Shown: positions 25,060-31,957 of the stretch, one piece after another
How positions within the stretch are numbered: position 1 is the first letter of the stretch
How the letters are laid out: each line of letters opens with the position of its first letter
NCBI RefSeq assembly: GCF_943913695.1
Contig: NZ_CALTZE010000024.1
Location: forward strand, 1-34,157
Length of the DNA: 34,157 nucleotides
Source of the DNA: an uncultured Marmoricola sp.
GTDB taxonomy: Bacteria > Actinomycetota > Actinomycetes > Propionibacteriales > Nocardioidaceae
Reading direction: 5' to 3'
Program-made: the position numbers and the translations under genes
Notes under the pieces: model-generated
What the model was told of the DNA's origin: nothing
Databases searched by the model: none
What the model saw: the letters and a program-made list of their open reading frames with translations, nothing else

Positions 25060-25545
25060 TCAGGTGCCCGTGTCAGTGCGCCGGAAGGTCAGGTCGAGCC
25101 AGGGCACCGACTCGCCGTCGACGTCGCGCTCCCAGTGCGCGGTCACCACGCCCGCGTCCGCCTGGGAGAGGTCGAAGCGGCCGTGCGTGGCGATGCCGGT
25201 GACCAGGATGGTGTCCGGGCCCTCCAGGCTCACCCGGGTGAGCTCGGGCAGCAGCCCCTCATCGAAGACCAGCATCTGCCAGCCGCCGTCGGGGTGACGG
25301 CCGCCGATGATCTCGTGCAGGTAGTTGGGCACGCCCGCGGTCGTGGTCGCGCTCTGGTGGGCGATCCAGCGACCGCCGGGCAGGGCTGTCCAGGAGTCGT
25401 GTCCCCCCAGCTCCGCCGAGCGCACCCCGCGCCTGCCGTGCACCGTGCCGGTGGTGCGCCACATCCCGAGCAGCGGTCGCAGCGCAGCCAGGTGCGCGAC
25501 GAGGACCACCGGCTCCTCGGGGGCGTGCACGGGCTGCTCAGTCAT
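25060..25545 (-). CDS. Small lipocalin-like protein (possible DUF1579 type)
   Basis: A 161-residue protein with LRPLLGMWRTTGTVHGR, WTALPGGRWIAHQS, DEGLLPELTRVSLEG and a beta-rich alternation to the end. This looks like the DUF1579 or nitrobindin-type beta-barrel group that may bind a small hydrophobic ligand; the family call is tentative. The start ATG at 25545 is preceded on its strand by GAGAGGTGG, a good ribosome-binding site, and is preferred over a longer open frame reaching 25734. It lies downstream of the nucS-derived gene stack in the same orientation. Confidence 0.65.
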   Translation of the reverse strand: MTEQPVHAPEEPVVLVAHLAALRPLLGMWRTTGTVHGRRGVRSAELGGHDSWTALPGGRWIAHQSATTTAGVPNYLHEIIGGRHPDGGWQMLVFDEGLLPELTRVSLEGPDTILVTGIATHGRFDLSQADAGVVTAHWERDVDGESVPWLDLTFRRTDTGT

Positions 25546-25635
25546 CGCGGGCCACCTCTCGGGGACCAGTCTGCTCCCGTGGCGCGCCGTTGTCGTCCCA
25601 CGCGACACACTGGTCGACTCCAGTGCGCGTGGCGG

Positions 25636-25657
25636 GTCAGCTGCTCCACGCCGTCGA
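25636..25657 (-). repeat. 22-nt nucS remnant
   Basis: The 22 nt at 25636-25657 are identical to 27078-27099 inside nucS and in the same orientation. They lie 25 nt past the stop of the WapI-like gene and so close the second gene unit of the stack. The region corresponds to the upstream end of the 205-bp remnant at 26150-26354, so both remnants are cut at nearly the same point of nucS. Confidence 0.75.
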
Positions 25658-25681
25658 AAGCAGTCGGAACACGCCGCCACG

Positions 25682-26140
25682 TCATCGCTCGGGGAACGCT
25701 GCGAGGTCGTGGTCCCACTCGTGAGCAGCAGCACCTAACGTGGCGCGCCGCAGGGCGAGCTCGACGGGGTGCCCTTCGCCGAATCGTGCCTCGTCGTCCG
25801 TTCCGGGTGGCGCCGACTCTGCGGCGAAGCCAACCGAGATGCGGGCTTGATCCTCGTGGCCTTCTAGGAAGCGGAACTGAATGTTCGGTTCGGTGAACAA
25901 CAAGTCCGCGCTGGGCGCGGCCCCAGAAGAGATCAACCGGAGCCACTCGGACAGTTCTCGCGCTTCCCAGGTCGTCATGCAGGGTTGGACGAACGACCAC
26001 GTGAGGTCTCCGTCCGCGACATTGCCTCGGATCATCAGCCAGTTGGAGTCCCAGTCCTCAGTGTCGGCGGACTGCATCTTCGAGAACTCGTACCGGACTG
26101 GAACGAGCTCGATCGAGCGAGAGTCACAAGCCAGTTGCAT
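25682..26140 (-). CDS. WapI-family-like immunity protein
   Basis: A 152-residue acidic protein with SRSIELVPVRYEF, DWDSNWLMIRGNV, LTWSFVQPCMTTWEARELSEWL and LLFTEPNIQFRFL. The S..IEL...Y.F / D.NWL / W....P...T.E...L..WL pattern is that of WapI-type immunity proteins, which neutralise polymorphic nuclease toxins. No toxin gene is nearby, so this is an orphan. The ATG is exactly 9 nt after the stop of the truncated nucS copy and lacks a ribosome-binding site of its own, which suggests coupling to upstream translation. Base composition is visibly less GC-rich than the flanks, a sign of transfer. The family call is from recalled pattern only. Confidence 0.75.
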   Translation of the reverse strand: MQLACDSRSIELVPVRYEFSKMQSADTEDWDSNWLMIRGNVADGDLTWSFVQPCMTTWEARELSEWLRLISSGAAPSADLLFTEPNIQFRFLEGHEDQARISVGFAAESAPPGTDDEARFGEGHPVELALRRATLGAAAHEWDHDLAAFPER

Positions 26141-26149
26141 GCCAAGAGG

Positions 26150-26354
26150 CTAGAAGAGCCGCTCGCTCGGGTCGTCCATGCCGCGCAGGGCGTCGTAGTC
26201 GACGACGGCGCAGGAGATGCCACGGTCGGTGGCCAGCACGCGGGCCTGTGGCTTGACCTCCTGGGCGGCGAAGATGCCGCGCACCGGTCCCTTGCAGGTC
26301 AGCTGGGGGTCGCGGTTGAGCAGCTCGAGGTAGCGCGTCAGCTGCTCCACGCCG
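26150..26354 (-). pseudogene. Truncated copy of the nucS 3' end
   Basis: 205 bp that align without gaps to 26891-27095 with 9 mismatches by hand count (about 96% identity). They encode the last roughly 68 residues of NucS up to the same stop codon and keep the C-terminal DPSERLF (DPSQRLF in the intact gene). The catalytic Glu-x-Lys segment is missing. Homology ends exactly at the stop codon on one side and at CACGCCG on the other. The frame is still open, so the copy is recent or was under selection. The 95 nt between it and the next gene (26355-26449) hold no recognisable feature. Confidence 0.9.
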
Positions 26355-26449
26355 CAAGTGCAGTCGATACCTGACGCGTTACGCCCTCATCGGGAACAGC
26401 GCCGCCTCCGGCACTCCAATCGCTACGTGTTGTGGCAAGGCAATCGTGG

Positions 26450-26881
26450 TCAGCGGTAGGGGGAGTACGTCCGCGTCGTCCGCCGGCGCCTGGGCAGCGG
26501 CAGGTGCAGGGCACCGGCGCGGACGACGTTGCCGTCGGCGAGGGTGATTCGAAGGCTGGCGTCGCGCTCGCGGCCGAACTCCACGACCCGCCCTTCGGCG
26601 ACCGCGCCGACGATCTGGGAGAGGTAGTCGAGACCGATGTCGTCGGTCACGCCCCACACCTCGAAGTGCCCTCGACCGATCGTGAGGGTCAGGTCGCCTC
26701 GCCCGTCGTGGCCCACACTGATGTCGGCGCACCCCGTCTGAAACGGCCGAACGTCGGTAAACCACAGGCCCGCGGCATCGCTCCACCAGAACTCGAGCTC
26801 AAACGAGCCGTCGAACGTCGACAGCGCAGCTGCGACGGTGTCGCGGATACGCAGGTCGAGCTCGCTCGGGTCGGCGGGCAT
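26450..26881 (-). CDS. Unknown small protein, possible immunity protein
   Basis: A 143-residue protein I do not recognise. It begins MPADPSELDLRIRD and has a beta-rich centre (FELEFWWSDAAGLWFTDVRPF, LTLTIGRGHFEVWG) followed by VAEGRVVEFGRERDASLRIT and a basic tail PLPRRRRTTRTYSPYR. There are no membrane segments and no catalytic motif. The ATG is exactly 9 nt after the nucS stop codon, the same spacing as the WapI-like gene has from the truncated nucS copy. Size, orphan status and the parallel position make an immunity-type or other cargo protein plausible, but that is inference from context. Confidence 0.7.
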   Translation of the reverse strand: MPADPSELDLRIRDTVAAALSTFDGSFELEFWWSDAAGLWFTDVRPFQTGCADISVGHDGRGDLTLTIGRGHFEVWGVTDDIGLDYLSQIVGAVAEGRVVEFGRERDASLRITLADGNVVRAGALHLPLPRRRRTTRTYSPYR

Positions 26882-26890
26882 GTTCCGAAC

Positions 26891-27574
26891 CTAGAAGAGC
26901 CGCTGGCTCGGATCGTCCATGCCGCGCAGGGCGTCGTAGTCGACGACGGCGCAGGAGATGCCGCGGTCGGTGGCCAGCACGCGGGCCTGCGGCTTGATCT
27001 CCTGGGCGGCGAAGATGCCGCGCACCGGGCCCTTGCGGGTCAGCGCGGGGTCGCGGTTGAGCAGCTCGAGGTAGCGCGTCAGCTGCTCCACGCCGTCGAT
27101 CTCGCCGCGGCGCTTGATCTCCACGGCGACCGAGGCACCCGCCGTGTCGCGGCACATCAGGTCGACCGGTCCGATCGCGGTGGGGAACTCGCGGCGTACG
27201 AGCGTCAGGCCCTCGGCCAGTGTCGCCGGGTGCTCGGCGAGCAGCTCCTGCAGGTGCTTCTCCACGCCGTCCTTGACCAGGCCGGGGTCGATGCCGAGGT
27301 CGTGGGAGGTGTCGGCGAGCACCTCCTCGATGAGGATGCGCAGGGAGTCGCCGCTCTTCGCCTCCACCAGCCACTCGACCTGGCCGTCCTGGCTCTCGCC
27401 GACGCGCAGCGTGCAGGGCGGGCTCATCCAGTTCAGCGGCTTGTAGGAGCCGCCGTCGGAGTGCACCAGCACCGAGCCGTCGGCCTTGAGCATCAGCACG
27501 CGGGTGGCCATCGGGAGGTGCGCGGTGAGGCGTCCGGCGTAGTCGACCTGGCAGCGGGCGACGACGAGTCTCAC
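26891..27574 (-). CDS. nucS: Endonuclease NucS (EndoMS), mismatch-specific
   Basis: A 227-residue actinobacterial mismatch endonuclease that replaces MutS/MutL function. The N-terminal DNA-binding beta domain starts VRLVVARCQVDYAGRLTAHLP. The C-terminal RecB-like nuclease domain has GPVDLMCRD and VAVEIKRRGEIDGVEQL, giving the catalytic Asp and Glu-x-Lys. The C-terminus DPSQRLF resembles a sliding-clamp-binding tail. The GTG start at 27574 is chosen because it gives the canonical N-terminus; the open frame extends upstream into the divergent gene. The 3' 205 bp are repeated downstream (see 26150-26354). Confidence 0.95.
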   Translation of the reverse strand: MRLVVARCQVDYAGRLTAHLPMATRVLMLKADGSVLVHSDGGSYKPLNWMSPPCTLRVGESQDGQVEWLVEAKSGDSLRILIEEVLADTSHDLGIDPGLVKDGVEKHLQELLAEHPATLAEGLTLVRREFPTAIGPVDLMCRDTAGASVAVEIKRRGEIDGVEQLTRYLELLNRDPALTRKGPVRGIFAAQEIKPQARVLATDRGISCAVVDYDALRGMDDPSQRLF

Positions 27575-27605
27575 GGGCGGAGAATCTACCTGCCATCCTG
27601 GTGCG

Positions 27606-28532
27606 GTGACGCGTGTGGTCGTGGTGGGAGCCGGGGTGGTCGGGCTGAGCTGCGCGATCCGCCTCGCCGAGGCCGGCCACCGCGTCGACGTGCTGGCCCG
27701 CGACCTGCCGCTGGAGACCACGTCGGTGGTCGCCGCGGCGCTGTGGGGCCCCTACAAGGCGCTGCCGCCCGAGCGGGTCACGGCGTGGTCGGCGCGCTCC
27801 TTCGAGGTCTTCGCCGAGCTGGTCGGCGAGGCACCCGGCGTCCGGATGCTCACCGGCACGGAGGTCTTCGAGGCCCCCGAGCCCGACCCGTGGTGGGTCG
27901 ACGCCGTGCCGAGCCTGCGCCGCGTGGCCGCGCCGCCGGCGTACGCCGACGCGTGGAGCTTCGAGGCGCCCGTGATCGACATGCCGCTCTACCTCGGGTG
28001 GCTGCGCGAGCGGCTCGAGGCGCTCGGCGGCACGCTGACCCGGATGAGTCTCGCGGCGCTGCCCGCACCCCGCGACGACGAGGTCGTCGTCGACTGCGCC
28101 GGGCTGGGGGCGCGACTGCTGGCCGGCGACCACGACGTGTCGCCGGTGCGCGGTCAGGTGCTCCACGTCGCGGGCGTCGAGATCGACCGGTGGTGGCTGC
28201 ACGCCGCCGGGCCGACGTACGTCATCCCCCGCACGGAGCTGGTCGTCGTCGGGGGCACCGACGAGCCGGGGGAGTGGAGCCGCACCCCCTCGCCCGAGAC
28301 GACCTCGGCGATCTGGGAGCGCGCGACCGCCCTGGTCCCCGAGCTCGCCCGAGGGCGGATCGTGGCGCAGCGGGTGGGGCTGCGGCCGGTGCGCTCACGG
28401 GTGCGGGTCGAGGCCGTCGGGCGCACGGTGCACTGCTACGGCCACGGCGGTGCGGGCGTCACGCTGTCGTGGGGGACGGCCGAGGAGGTCGTGGGGATCG
28501 TGGGCGGCCTGGGCGACGGTGCGCCGGCGTGA
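27606..28532 (+). CDS. FAD-dependent oxidoreductase, D-amino-acid oxidase family
   Basis: A 308-residue flavoprotein. The N-terminal dinucleotide-binding motif is VVVVGAGVVGLSCAIRLAEAG. The segment SVVAAALWGPYKALP and the C-terminal GLRPVRSRVRVEA, then HCYGHGGAGVTLSWG, are typical of D-amino-acid or D-aspartate oxidases, where the last motif binds the flavin. The expected reaction is oxidative deamination of a D-amino acid to the keto acid with H2O2. The substrate cannot be inferred. It is divergent from nucS across 31 nt. GTG start. Confidence 0.87.
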   Translation: MTRVVVVGAGVVGLSCAIRLAEAGHRVDVLARDLPLETTSVVAAALWGPYKALPPERVTAWSARSFEVFAELVGEAPGVRMLTGTEVFEAPEPDPWWVDAVPSLRRVAAPPAYADAWSFEAPVIDMPLYLGWLRERLEALGGTLTRMSLAALPAPRDDEVVVDCAGLGARLLAGDHDVSPVRGQVLHVAGVEIDRWWLHAAGPTYVIPRTELVVVGGTDEPGEWSRTPSPETTSAIWERATALVPELARGRIVAQRVGLRPVRSRVRVEAVGRTVHCYGHGGAGVTLSWGTAEEVVGIVGGLGDGAPA

Positions 28533-28579
28533 CCGGTGCCACATCGTGAACGGACGCTCATCCTGGCAGGATGCGCGCC

Positions 28580-30391
28580 ATGAGTGAGGCAGCCCAGGAG
28601 ACCCAGCAGACCCAGCGCGAGTTCGGGACGGTCGGCGTCATCGGCCTCGGCACGATGGGGGCGGGCATCGCGGAGGTCTTCGCGCGCCACGGCTACACCG
28701 TCGTGGGGGTGGAGGTCGACGACGAGGCCGTGACCCGGGGTCGCCAGCACCTCGAGGGGTCCACCGCCCGCGCCGTACGTCGCGAGAAGCTCACCGACGG
28801 CGAGCGCGAGGAGCTGCTCGGCCGGATCTCCTACGCGACCTCGCTCACCGAGCTCAAGGACGCCGACCTCGTGATCGAGGCGGTCGTGGAGTCCCTGGAG
28901 GTCAAGAAGCGCATCTTCGCCGAGCTCGAAGACGTCGTGGCTCCCGACGCCGTGCTCGCCACCAACACCTCCTCGCTCTCGGTCACCGAGATCTCCACGG
29001 CCAACCGCCACCCCGGCCGCGTCGTCGGAGTGCACTTCTTCAACCCCGCGCCGGTGCAGGGCTTCGTGGAGGTGGTGCGCACGGTCGTCACCGAGCCGCA
29101 GGTGCTCGACGACGTCACGGCGCTGGTCCGCACGCTGGGCAAGAACCCCGTGGTCTGTGGCGACAAGGCCGGCTTCATCGCCAACACGCTGCTCTTCGGC
29201 TACCTCAACCACGCGGTCTCGATGTACGAGAACCGCTACGCCAGCCGCGAGGACATCGACGCCGCGATGCGCTTCGGCTGCGGCTACCCCATGGGGCCGC
29301 TGGCGCTGCTCGACCTGATCGGTCTCGACACGGCCTACGAGATCCTCGACACGATGTACCGGCAGGGCCGCGACCGGCTGCACGCCCCGGCGCCCATCCT
29401 CAAGCAGATGGTCACCGCCGGCCTGCTGGGCCGCAAGTCCGGCCGCGGGTTCTACACCTACGAGGCCGCCGACTCCCCGGTCGTCGTCGACGACGAGCGC
29501 ACGCCCTCGGCCGACCAGGCGCCGCAGCTGCGCCACGACATCGCCCGCATCGGCGTGGTCGGCACCGGCACGATGGCCAGCGGCATCGTGGAGGTCTTCG
29601 CCAAGGCGGGGTACGCCGTCACCTACGTCGGCCGCAGCCAGGAGAAGGTCGACGGCGTCGCCGCGACCATCGAGCGCTCGCTCGACAAGGCGATCCAGCG
29701 CGGACGGCTCGAGGAGTCGGCCAAGGCCGAGGTGCTGGGCCGGCTCACCGGCACCACCTCGCTCGACGACCTGGCCACCGCCGACATCGTGGTCGAGGCG
29801 ATCGCCGAGGACCTCAAGGTCAAGACCACGCTCTTCGAGAACCTCGACGAGATCTGCAAGCCGGGGGCGATCCTGGCCACCACCACCTCCTCGCTGCCGA
29901 TCATCGAGTGCGCCTCGGCGACCGACCGTCCCCGCGACGTGGTCGGGATGCACTTCTTCAACCCCGCGCCGGTGATGAAGCTGGTCGAGGTGGTCTCGAC
30001 CGTGGCGACCAGCAGCGAGGTCGTCGAGACGGTGCAGGCGCTGTGCCACCAGGTCGGCAAGGTGCCGGTCTCCTGCGGCGACCGCTCCGGCTTCATCGTC
30101 AACGCGCTGCTCTTCCCCTACCTCAACGACGCGATCAAGATGCTCGAGGCGCACTATGCGACCGCCGACGACATCGACACCGCGATGAAGCAGGGCTGCG
30201 CGCTGCCGATGGGTCCCTTCGAGCTGCTCGACGTGGTGGGCAACGACGTCTCGCTGGCGATCCAGCGCGAGCTCTACCTGGAGTTCCGCGAGCCCGGCTT
30301 CGCTCCCGCGCCGCTGCTGGAGCACCTGGTCACCGCCGGCTACCTCGGTCGCAAGACCAAGCGCGGCTTCCGCGACTACTCCTCCCGCTGA
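28580..30391 (+). CDS. Tandem 3-hydroxyacyl-CoA (3-hydroxybutyryl-CoA) dehydrogenase
   Basis: A 603-residue protein made of two complete dehydrogenase copies. Copy 1 has GVIGLGTMGAGIAEVFA, NTSSLSVTEI, HFFNPAPVQGFVEVV and GRKSGRGFYTY. Copy 2 starts at about residue 322 with GVVGTGTMASGIVEVFA and repeats TTSSLPIIEC, HFFNPAPVMKLVEVV and GRKTKRGFRDY. Both keep the NAD loop and the His-Glu region, so both could be active. The second NAD loop is GxGxMAS rather than GxGxMGA. It oxidises 3-hydroxyacyl-CoA or reduces acetoacetyl-CoA, and fits C4-CoA metabolism with the mutase at 21388. The ATG at 28580 is preferred over 28571 because GGCAGG is then correctly spaced. The 3' end overlaps the convergent gene by 16 nt. 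Confidence 0.92.
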   Translation: MSEAAQETQQTQREFGTVGVIGLGTMGAGIAEVFARHGYTVVGVEVDDEAVTRGRQHLEGSTARAVRREKLTDGEREELLGRISYATSLTELKDADLVIEAVVESLEVKKRIFAELEDVVAPDAVLATNTSSLSVTEISTANRHPGRVVGVHFFNPAPVQGFVEVVRTVVTEPQVLDDVTALVRTLGKNPVVCGDKAGFIANTLLFGYLNHAVSMYENRYASREDIDAAMRFGCGYPMGPLALLDLIGLDTAYEILDTMYRQGRDRLHAPAPILKQMVTAGLLGRKSGRGFYTYEAADSPVVVDDERTPSADQAPQLRHDIARIGVVGTGTMASGIVEVFAKAGYAVTYVGRSQEKVDGVAATIERSLDKAIQRGRLEESAKAEVLGRLTGTTSLDDLATADIVVEAIAEDLKVKTTLFENLDEICKPGAILATTTSSLPIIECASATDRPRDVVGMHFFNPAPVMKLVEVVSTVATSSEVVETVQALCHQVGKVPVSCGDRSGFIVNALLFPYLNDAIKMLEAHYATADDIDTAMKQGCALPMGPFELLDVVGNDVSLAIQRELYLEFREPGFAPAPLLEHLVTAGYLGRKTKRGFRDYSSR

Positions 30392-30939
30392 GCGAAGAGG
30401 TCGCGCAGCAGCGCGATCTCCGCACCGTGGTGGATCAGCTCGCGGTGGATGTGCAGCACGAGCCTGGCCATCGGGTCCTGCTCGAAGCCGTGCTCGCCGC
30501 ACGGCTGCGCCAGCGCCTCGGCGTCGAGGGCGGCGACGCCGGTGACCCACCGCTCGTAGGCGTCGTCGAGCTGGTCGAGCGCCTCGTCGGCCGTGGCGGC
30601 GTAGGTCCAGGTCTGGTAGTCAGCGGGAGGCGCCCCGAAGTGGCTGGCGTTGCGCATCGCCAGGATGCCGACGATGACGTGCCCCAGCCGCCAGGCGATG
30701 GTGGTGACGGGGGCCGGGTCGGGCTCGGGGAACTCGAAGTCGATCACCATCTCACCGGCGCCTGCCTGGATCGGGGCCCCAGCGGCGCCGCGTGGCCGGA
30801 GGTTCCACACACGCGGGACCGGCTCCCAGAGGTACTCCTCGTCGGTGAGCCCGTCGAGGCGCGGTCGCAGCTGCTCGCCCCAGTGCCACTGGATCTGGTC
30901 GAGCAGCAGGGAGGTCCAGTCGAGCGGTGTCGTCGTCAT
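30376..30939 (-). CDS. DinB-family protein
   Basis: A 187-residue four-helix-bundle protein of the DinB/YfiT group. It has TSLLLDQIQWHWGEQLRPRLDGLTDEEYLWEP at the N-terminus, TIAWRLGHVIVGIL and the C-terminal HIHRELIHHGAEIALLRDL, which provide the three metal-binding His. Relatives are thiol-dependent metalloenzymes (mycothiol-dependent in actinobacteria); its substrate is unknown. It is divergent from the WYL regulator across a palindromic operator, so it is the likely regulated target. Its last 16 nt overlap the end of the convergent dehydrogenase gene. Confidence 0.87.
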   Translation of the reverse strand: MTTTPLDWTSLLLDQIQWHWGEQLRPRLDGLTDEEYLWEPVPRVWNLRPRGAAGAPIQAGAGEMVIDFEFPEPDPAPVTTIAWRLGHVIVGILAMRNASHFGAPPADYQTWTYAATADEALDQLDDAYERWVTGVAALDAEALAQPCGEHGFEQDPMARLVLHIHRELIHHGAEIALLRDLFAQREE

Positions 30940-30960
30940 GCACGCAGCATGTCCCTGCGT

Positions 30961-30979
30961 GCGGACAGATCGTGTCCGC
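30961..30979. promoter_or_regulatory. Palindromic operator between dinB-like and WYL genes
   Basis: GCGGACA-GATCG-TGTCCGC has perfect 7-bp arms with a 5-nt centre. The centre (30970) lies exactly midway between the two divergent start codons (30939 and 31001). It is a good candidate binding site for the WYL/HTH regulator controlling itself and the DinB gene. Confidence 0.65.
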
Positions 30980-31000
30980 TGCCTCTGGCACGCTGAGCGG

Positions 31001-31957
31001 GTGCACACCACCGAGCGGGTCCTCACGCTGCTCTCGCTGCTGCAGTCGAGGTCGGTGTGGACCGGGCCCGAGCTCGCCGAGCGGCTCGGGGTCACCACCC
31101 GCAGCATCCGTCGCGACGTCGACCGGCTCCGCGAGCTGGGCTACCCCGTCGAGGCCACGCACGGCACCGGGGGCGGCTACCGGCTCGGGGCCGGCCGGGA
31201 GCTCCCGCCGCTGCTGCTCGCCGACGAGGAGGCCGTCGCGGTGGCGGTCTCGCTGCGGCTGGCCGCCGGGGGCACGGTCGCGGGCGCGAGCGAGGCCGCC
31301 GTACGCACCCTGGCCAAGCTCGACCAGGTGATGCCGCCCCGGCTGCGCGCGGAGGTGCGGGCGATCCAGGAGGCCACCGACACCCTCGTCGGTGGCGCCA
31401 CCCAGGTCGACGGCGACGTGCTGCTGCGGCTGGCACGCGCGTGTCGCGACCGGGTGCGGGTGCGCTTCGGCTACGCCGGGCGCGACCAGGAGGCCGCCGA
31501 GCGGCGGGTCGAGCCGGTGCGGCTGGTGGCCACGAGCCGGCGCTGGTACCTCATGGCCTTCGACCTCGACCGCGACGACTGGCGCACCTTCCGGCTCGAC
31601 CGGATGCGCGAGGTCGAGCCCACCACCTGGCGCTTCGTGCTGCGTGAGCACCCCGACCCGGCCGAGTTCGTGCAGCGTTCGGTCTCGGCCGCGCCCTACC
31701 GCTACGTGGCCCGGGTGCGGGTGCAGCGCGACCCCGACGACCTGGCCGAGCGGGTGACCCCGCAGATGGGGCGGGTCGAGCCCGACGGGCGGGGCGCCAG
31801 CCTGCTCACCGCGGGAGGCGACGACCTCGACGGCATGGCGGTCTTCCTGCTGTCCCTGGGCGCCGACCTGGAGGTGCTCGACCCGCCCGAGCTGTGCGAG
31901 GCCTTCGAGCGGCAGGCAGAGCGGCTGCTGCGCGCGGCCGGTCAGCCGCGGGGGTAG
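31001..31957 (+). CDS. YafY/PafC-type WYL-domain transcriptional regulator
   Basis: A 318-residue regulator. The N-terminal DeoR-like HTH (TERVLTLLSLLQSRSVWTGPELAERLGVTTRSIRRDVDRL) is followed by the wing GTGGGYRLGAG. A middle region precedes the WYL domain with RRWYLMAFDLDRDDWRTFRLDRM, and a WCX-like C-terminal extension ends the protein. WYL domains bind small ligands or nucleic acid. Divergence from a DinB gene is a frequent arrangement for this family. GTG start gives the canonical N-terminus. Its final 16 nt overlap the convergent SRPBCC gene. Confidence 0.93.
   Translation: MHTTERVLTLLSLLQSRSVWTGPELAERLGVTTRSIRRDVDRLRELGYPVEATHGTGGGYRLGAGRELPPLLLADEEAVAVAVSLRLAAGGTVAGASEAAVRTLAKLDQVMPPRLRAEVRAIQEATDTLVGGATQVDGDVLLRLARACRDRVRVRFGYAGRDQEAAERRVEPVRLVATSRRWYLMAFDLDRDDWRTFRLDRMREVEPTTWRFVLREHPDPAEFVQRSVSAAPYRYVARVRVQRDPDDLAERVTPQMGRVEPDGRGASLLTAGGDDLDGMAVFLLSLGADLEVLDPPELCEAFERQAERLLRAAGQPRG

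Noticed and set aside
25546..25734. N-terminal extension of the lipocalin-like gene across the nucS remnant
   Set aside because: The extension has shadow composition, crosses the nucS remnant and the WapI gene end, and the ATG at 25545 has a good ribosome-binding site.
28436..30550. A 704-residue open frame on the minus strand opposite the dehydrogenase gene
   Set aside because: It mirrors the third-position GC bias of the real gene, has a His/Arg/Gly-heavy shadow composition and no recognisable motif. Similar antisense frames occur opposite most genes here.
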